A DNA stretch of 15,838 nucleotides from Deinococcus planocerae (GTDB taxonomy: Bacteria > Deinococcota > Deinococci > Deinococcales > Deinococcaceae). The translations under genes were made by a program, and so were the position numbers. The notes beneath the pieces are model-generated. The model searched no databases and had not been told where the DNA came from. It worked only from the letters and a program-made list of their open reading frames with translations. The stretch is taken from NCBI RefSeq assembly GCF_002869765.1, contig NZ_PNOR01000057.1, forward strand, positions 1 through 15,838, read 5' to 3'. The stretch's first letter is position 1; the number at the start of each line of letters is the position of its first letter. Shown here in pieces: positions 11,062 through 15,838 of the stretch.

Positions 11062-11561
11062 TGTCCAGGAGGCTGCGACGCTCGGGGTTCACTTTGATCG
11101 AACTGCTCGTCGTCCTGGTCATTCTCGGCGTGCTGATGGGGCTGTTCGGCATGGGCTACTTGCGCAGCGTCCGGGCGGGCGAGGTGAGGCAGGGGGCCGC
11201 GCAACTGGCCGCCGACCTGCGAGCCGCGCGGTCCAGCGCCCAGCGGCAAAGCCAGAGCGCTTCTTTCTCCTGGGCAGACGGGATGACGAACCTCAGCACC
11301 TACACCCTGAGTCTGCCCTCAGGCACTAGCGTGCGGTCTTTGCCCAACCGGGTGACCTTCCGCTGTGTGTCGGGTGGGGGCTGCCCGGCGGCCTCCTCCG
11401 GGGTCCGGACCCTGACCTACCTGGCCCCCTACGGAGAGATGACGAGCACGATCAACGGCATGCGGCTCCTGGTGGAGAGCACCGTTCCCAATATCCCCGC
11501 TCTGGAGGTTCGCGTGGTAGGGGTCACCGGACGCGTGATGATCACGGCGGTGAGCCCGTGA
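11061..11561 (+). CDS. GspH/FimT-like minor prepilin
   Basis: The 166-aa protein has a classic type III-signal prepilin start: leader MSRRLRRSG with cleavage between Gly9 and Phe10, then FTLIELLVVLVILGVLM with Glu at mature position 5 and an N-terminal helix continuing through RSVRAGEVRQGAAQLAADLRAARSSAQRQ. This arrangement and the small beta-rich C-terminal domain fit GspH/FimT pseudopilins, which help start the filament. A VTFRC...GGGC pair of Cys near residues 97-103 could form a small disulphide loop. The ATG shares a base with the preceding stop (TGATG), so translation is probably coupled. The product would be processed by a PilD-type peptidase encoded elsewhere. Confidence in prepilin identity is high, in the GspH subclass moderate. 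Confidence 0.92.
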   Translation: MSRRLRRSGFTLIELLVVLVILGVLMGLFGMGYLRSVRAGEVRQGAAQLAADLRAARSSAQRQSQSASFSWADGMTNLSTYTLSLPSGTSVRSLPNRVTFRCVSGGGCPAASSGVRTLTYLAPYGEMTSTINGMRLLVESTVPNIPALEVRVVGVTGRVMITAVSP

Positions 11562-11596
11562 AGCGCCCGACAATGCATTCCCTGGAGGACCCGACC

Positions 11597-12049
11597 TTGA
11601 CGATGACCCCAACCTCTTCCTCCCTGCGGCAGGTCCAGGGCTTTACCCTGGTCGAGTTGCTCGTCGCCATCGCCTTGCTGGGCATGTTGCTCGCCGTGAT
11701 CATTCCGGGCATCACTGCCCTGCTCGGCATCAACCGTACGGGCGAGCGGGACCTCACGGCCACCACCCAGGCCCAACGGGTGCTGGAAGAGGTCAAGGGG
11801 GCCTGGCAGGTGCAGGACAACTACGACCGCAACTGCGCGCCGGGCCTGGTGTTGCCCAGCGGAGTCACCCTGCAAAGCCGCTCGCTCGACTCGCGGGCCC
11901 GGAATCCGGGCACCCTGGGCAGCGTCTCCGTGGGCGCGTCCTGCCCGGTGAGCACGGGGACGGCGCCCGTCATGCGCCGCGTGACGGTGACTGCCGGCAC
12001 CGGCACCCAGGCGACCACCCTCACGCTCGACGTTCTGAGGCCCCAGTGA
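11597..12049 (+). CDS. PilV/GspI-like minor prepilin (TTG start preferred)
   Basis: The prepilin core is GFTLVELLVAIALLGMLLAVIIPG, with cleavage between Gly and Phe and Glu at mature position 5, followed by ERDLTATTQAQRVLEEVKGAW and a small Cys-containing beta domain. This matches the GspI/PilV class. The start is unclear. GGAGG (11584-11588) lies 8 nt before TTG 11597, giving a 15-residue leader and a 150-aa protein similar in leader size to its neighbours. Alternatives in the same frame are GTG 11558, which overlaps the previous stop like the other junctions of this operon (163 aa, 28-residue leader), ATG 11573, and ATG 11603. The 3' end overlaps the next gene's GTG (GTGA). Prepilin identity is clear; the subclass is inferred from order. 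Confidence 0.9.
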   Translation: MTMTPTSSSLRQVQGFTLVELLVAIALLGMLLAVIIPGITALLGINRTGERDLTATTQAQRVLEEVKGAWQVQDNYDRNCAPGLVLPSGVTLQSRSLDSRARNPGTLGSVSVGASCPVSTGTAPVMRRVTVTAGTGTQATTLTLDVLRPQ

Positions 12050-12867
12050 GGGGCCGGACGAACGGCGTGGCCGAGGGTGGATTCACCCTGGTCGAGATGC
12101 TCGTCGTGACGGCCATCCTCGGCGTCGTGCTGCTGGCCTTGAGCAACACCTTCGTCAGCGGCTCCCAGACGACGACCCTCGCGGCGGGCCGCGCTGAGTT
12201 GCAGCAGGAGACGGTCAACGCCGGGCAGCTCATCGCGTCGCGCGTGAAGGAGGCGTGGTATGTCTTCCCACCCGCGCAGACCTTGGCGCTGGGGGGCGGC
12301 GAGCTGCGGCGCAACCCCCTCGCCTCGACCGCGAGCGGGAACTGGACGGTCGGGACCCACCCGATCCTGGCGATGGTCATGCCGCCCCGTGCGACGCCCA
12401 GCGCAACGAATGTCTGTTCTGCCGCTACGCCTGATTTCTGCTACCGCTTCTACGCCTATTACCCCGTCAAGCGTTCGGTCTGGGTCGCGGGTTCGAGCGG
12501 AGCCTCCAACCCGGGCAGCGACGCAGCCAACGACGCCTCCGTGTGGGTTCTCGCCGAGTACCGCGACTACTACTACGAGAGCAACCCGCCCACCACCCCG
12601 CCCAGCAGCCTCACGCTGCCGCCCACCCCCGGCAGCGACGCCAACTTGCTCTCGGACTACATCGCCCCGACCACCAACGTGGGAATCGGCCTCAACTACA
12701 AGATGTTCGATTATGTCCTGAATTCGGCGGGCGCGGTCATTGCCGTCAAACTCAACCTCGCCACCCAGCGGCAGATCAACGGCAGAGTCGTTCGCCTGCC
12801 CGACGCGACAGGTGCCTACGCGCTGAGCATCTACCCACAGAACCTCGGGCGCACCCCCGCCTTCTGA
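12046..12867 (+). CDS. PilW/GspJ-like minor prepilin
   Basis: The 273-aa protein starts with GTG overlapping the preceding stop codon. Its leader MRGRTNGVAEGG is followed by FTLVEMLVVTAILGVVLLAL: cleavage after Gly12 and Glu at mature position 5. The helix continues into TFVSGSQTTTLAAGRAELQQETVNAGQLIASRV, and a large C-terminal domain follows with Tyr-rich stretches such as YRDYYYESN and a Pro/Thr/Ser-rich linker (about residues 184-197). Size and position as the last of four minor pilins fit GspJ/PilW, which interacts with GspI- and GspK-like partners at the filament tip. The first codon is GTG and no separate ribosome site is seen, so expression should depend on coupling. Prepilin identity is sure; the GspJ/PilW label is moderate. 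Confidence 0.9.
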   Translation: MRGRTNGVAEGGFTLVEMLVVTAILGVVLLALSNTFVSGSQTTTLAAGRAELQQETVNAGQLIASRVKEAWYVFPPAQTLALGGGELRRNPLASTASGNWTVGTHPILAMVMPPRATPSATNVCSAATPDFCYRFYAYYPVKRSVWVAGSSGASNPGSDAANDASVWVLAEYRDYYYESNPPTTPPSSLTLPPTPGSDANLLSDYIAPTTNVGIGLNYKMFDYVLNSAGAVIAVKLNLATQRQINGRVVRLPDATGAYALSIYPQNLGRTPAF

Positions 12868-12914
12868 CGCCCACACCTCAACGAAGCCAGAAACCGGGCG
12901 CGTGCAGGGGCAGG

Positions 12915-12920
12915 TAGACT
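12915..12920 (+). promoter_or_regulatory. Probable leaderless-transcript -10 box (TAGACT) for the dynamin-like gene
   Basis: TAGACT fits the TANNNT -10 pattern and ends 6 nt before ATG 12927, so transcription would begin at or next to the start codon. No Shine-Dalgarno precedes the gene. This geometry is common in Deinococcus, where many genes are transcribed without a leader. No clear -35 box is visible. Confidence 0.65.
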
Positions 12921-12926
12921 GCCCCC

Positions 12927-14621
<1,695 letters not shown>

Positions 14622-14634
14622 GGGCGGCCCAGGT

Positions 14635-14663
14635 TTGACAAGCGCGGGCGCATGGTCTACCCT
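14635..14663 (+). promoter_or_regulatory. Promoter of the tRNA-Thr gene
   Basis: A perfect -35 box TTGACA (14635-14640) is separated by exactly 17 nt from TACCCT (14658-14663), a fair -10 box. Transcription would start near 14670, about 25 nt before the tRNA. It begins 13 nt after the stop codon of the dynamin-like gene. Confidence 0.85.
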
Positions 14664-14692
14664 TGTCCGGGCGGTATTTTTGCCGCTTTGGT

Positions 14693-14770
<78 letters not shown>

Positions 14771-14781
14771 CACCCGAAAGC

Positions 14782-14808
14782 CCCGCTCCAAGAGCGGGTT
14801 TTTCTTTT
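14782..14808 (+). terminator. Rho-independent terminator after tRNA-Thr
   Basis: CCCGCTC (14782-14788) pairs with GAGCGGG (14792-14798) around the 3-nt loop CAA, followed by TTTTTCTTTT (14799-14808). It lies 12 nt after the tRNA. If a mobile element begins at the tRNA 3' end, this terminator is brought in by the element. Confidence 0.9.
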
Positions 14809-14919
14809 CCTCCGTTGCCGCTCAAGGGCTGAAATAGGCGCCAGTGTCCTACAGATTGTCCCGGTGTCCGGCTGACTTTCTGAGGAACCCTGACCGCCTC
14901 CCCAGCCCGGAAAGGCACC

Positions 14920-15738
14920 ATGCGCGGACTGAGAAAGAAAGCCCCCGACTGGCCGGAAGTGTTTGACCTGTTCCTCGCTGACCGCGCCCCCACATGCCGC
15001 CCCCGCACTCTGGCCTTCTACCGTCAGACCTGGGGCTACTGGGCCAAGTTCAGCGGGGGAGACGCACCCTCCCGGGAACTCTGCCAAGCCTTCCTCCTCC
15101 ACCTGGGCAAGACCTACAACCCTAACGGCGCCCTGTCCGTGTGGCGTGGCGTCCGGGCTGTCCTGAACTTCGCCCACAAGGAAGGACACAGCCCGTTCGA
15201 CCCCGCCGCCGTCACGCCCCCGCGGGAACGCAAAGGCCAGAAGGAACCCCTCACTGCGGCAGAGTGCCGCGCCGTGCTCGCTGCCTGTCTCAACCCCCGT
15301 GACAAGGCCCTCGTCAGTCTGCTCCTCGACACCGGGCTACGTGCTCAGGAAGTGTGCAGCGTGCGAGCGGAAGACCTCAACTGGGAACAGCGGGAGGTCT
15401 ACGTCTGGAACGGCAAGGGCGGGAAGCCCCGCACTGTCCCTTTCAGCGCCACCACCGCGAAGGCCCTGAAACGCTGGGCACAGGTCCGGGAGCCGGAGAG
15501 CCCGTGGTTCTTCCACAATGTGGACAACAGCTACGGGACCCAACTCCACCCCGTCTACCTGACGCGCTGCCTCTCCCGCATAGGCCAGCGGGCAGGCGTG
15601 ACCCCACTGGGGCCGCACAGGCTCCGGCACACCTTCGGGCGCCTCTACGTTGCCGGGGGAGGGGACAGCGCCCACCTTCAGCGGCTCATGGGTCATGAAA
15701 CCCTGTCAATGACTCAGAACTTGCACCTGAATAGGTAG
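14920..15738 (+). CDS. Tyrosine-recombinase integrase, catalytic Tyr missing, probably decayed
   Basis: The 272-aa protein has the layout of phage/XerCD integrases: a helical core-binding domain (about residues 10-100, [18 protein letters not shown]), then the catalytic domain with R141 in [12 protein letters not shown], the beta-hairpin lysine in NGKGGKPR (K166/K169), H233 and R236 in HRLRHTFG, and H259 in [11 protein letters not shown]. The nucleophilic Tyr is expected about nine residues after that His, in a QRYLHL-like motif. Here the sequence is Q266-N-L-H-L, with one codon fewer and no Tyr, and it stops at residue 272, about 20 residues early. ATG 14920 follows GGAAAGG by 4 nt. It is therefore probably inactive or a pseudogene. 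Its place just after tRNA-Thr fits an element that inserted into that tRNA. Confidence 0.85.
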   Translation: MRGLRKKAPDWPEVFDLFLADRAPTCRPRTLAFYRQTWGYWAKFSGGDAPSRELCQAFLLHLGKTYNPNGALSVWRGVRAVLNFAHKEGHSPFDPAAVTPPRERKGQKEPLTAAECRAVLAACLNPRDKALVSLLLDTGLRAQEVCSVRAEDLNWEQREVYVWNGKGGKPRTVPFSATTAKALKRWAQVREPESPWFFHNVDNSYGTQLHPVYLTRCLSRIGQRAGVTPLGPHRLRHTFGRLYVAGGGDSAHLQRLMGHETLSMTQNLHLNR

Positions 15739-15745
15739 CGAAAAA

Positions 15746-15803
<58 letters not shown>

Positions 15804-15838
15804 TCGTATTTTGGCAGATGCGCTCCTCGCTGTCCCGA

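Overview
The window is very GC-rich DNA that reads like a Deinococcus chromosome. The supporting signs are overlapping start/stop codons, frequent GTG starts, a probable leaderless promoter with its -10 box 6 nt before an ATG, a large PilX-like pilin of a kind I associate with Deinococcus, and a YpfJ-type and a YgjP-type metallopeptidase side by side. The genus is an inference; no rRNA or marker gene is present.

Region 1 (1-6568, +) is an RND efflux operon whose 5' end is cut by the window edge. It holds a partial TolC-family channel, a second TolC-like protein that seems to lack the outer-membrane strands, a lipoprotein periplasmic adaptor, and a 1143-aa RND permease with extra hydrophobic segments in its middle. 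Each junction is a 4-nt overlap or, for the adaptor, a start next to the preceding stop, so the four are probably co-translated as one machine. A hairpin with a T-run closes the operon.

Region 2 (6569-8680) holds two unrelated zinc metallopeptidases on +, one membrane-anchored (YpfJ/PF04228-like) and one small and cytosolic (YgjP/PF01863-like). Convergent to them is a 68-aa acidic proline-rich protein on -, with a strong Shine-Dalgarno and an exact-period C-terminal repeat.

Region 3 (8681-12867) is a minor-pilin operon on +. Its 206-bp upstream region is crowded with G-runs (two possible G-quadruplexes) and two GGGTACCC palindromes about four helical turns apart. The operon encodes a 724-aa PilX/GspK-like pilin without Glu5, then GspH/FimT-, PilV/GspI- and PilW/GspJ-like prepilins. 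Together these match the set that primes and caps a type IV or competence pilus. The large first protein is a candidate pilus-tip adhesin or DNA receptor.

Region 4 (12868-14621) is a single dynamin-like GTPase with a hydrophobic membrane segment, probably transcribed leaderless.

Region 5 (14622-15838) is tRNA-Thr(CGU) with a clean promoter and terminator, followed by a tyrosine-recombinase integrase in the same direction. The tRNA has a U6-C67 acceptor-stem mismatch, and the integrase has lost its catalytic tyrosine and stops short. This looks like the edge of a decayed tRNA-targeting mobile element that continues past the window.

I did not find a clearly new defence or biosynthetic system. 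The best candidates for something undescribed are the barrel-less TolC-like protein, the G-rich pilus control region with its large tip pilin, and the tRNA/integrase junction.
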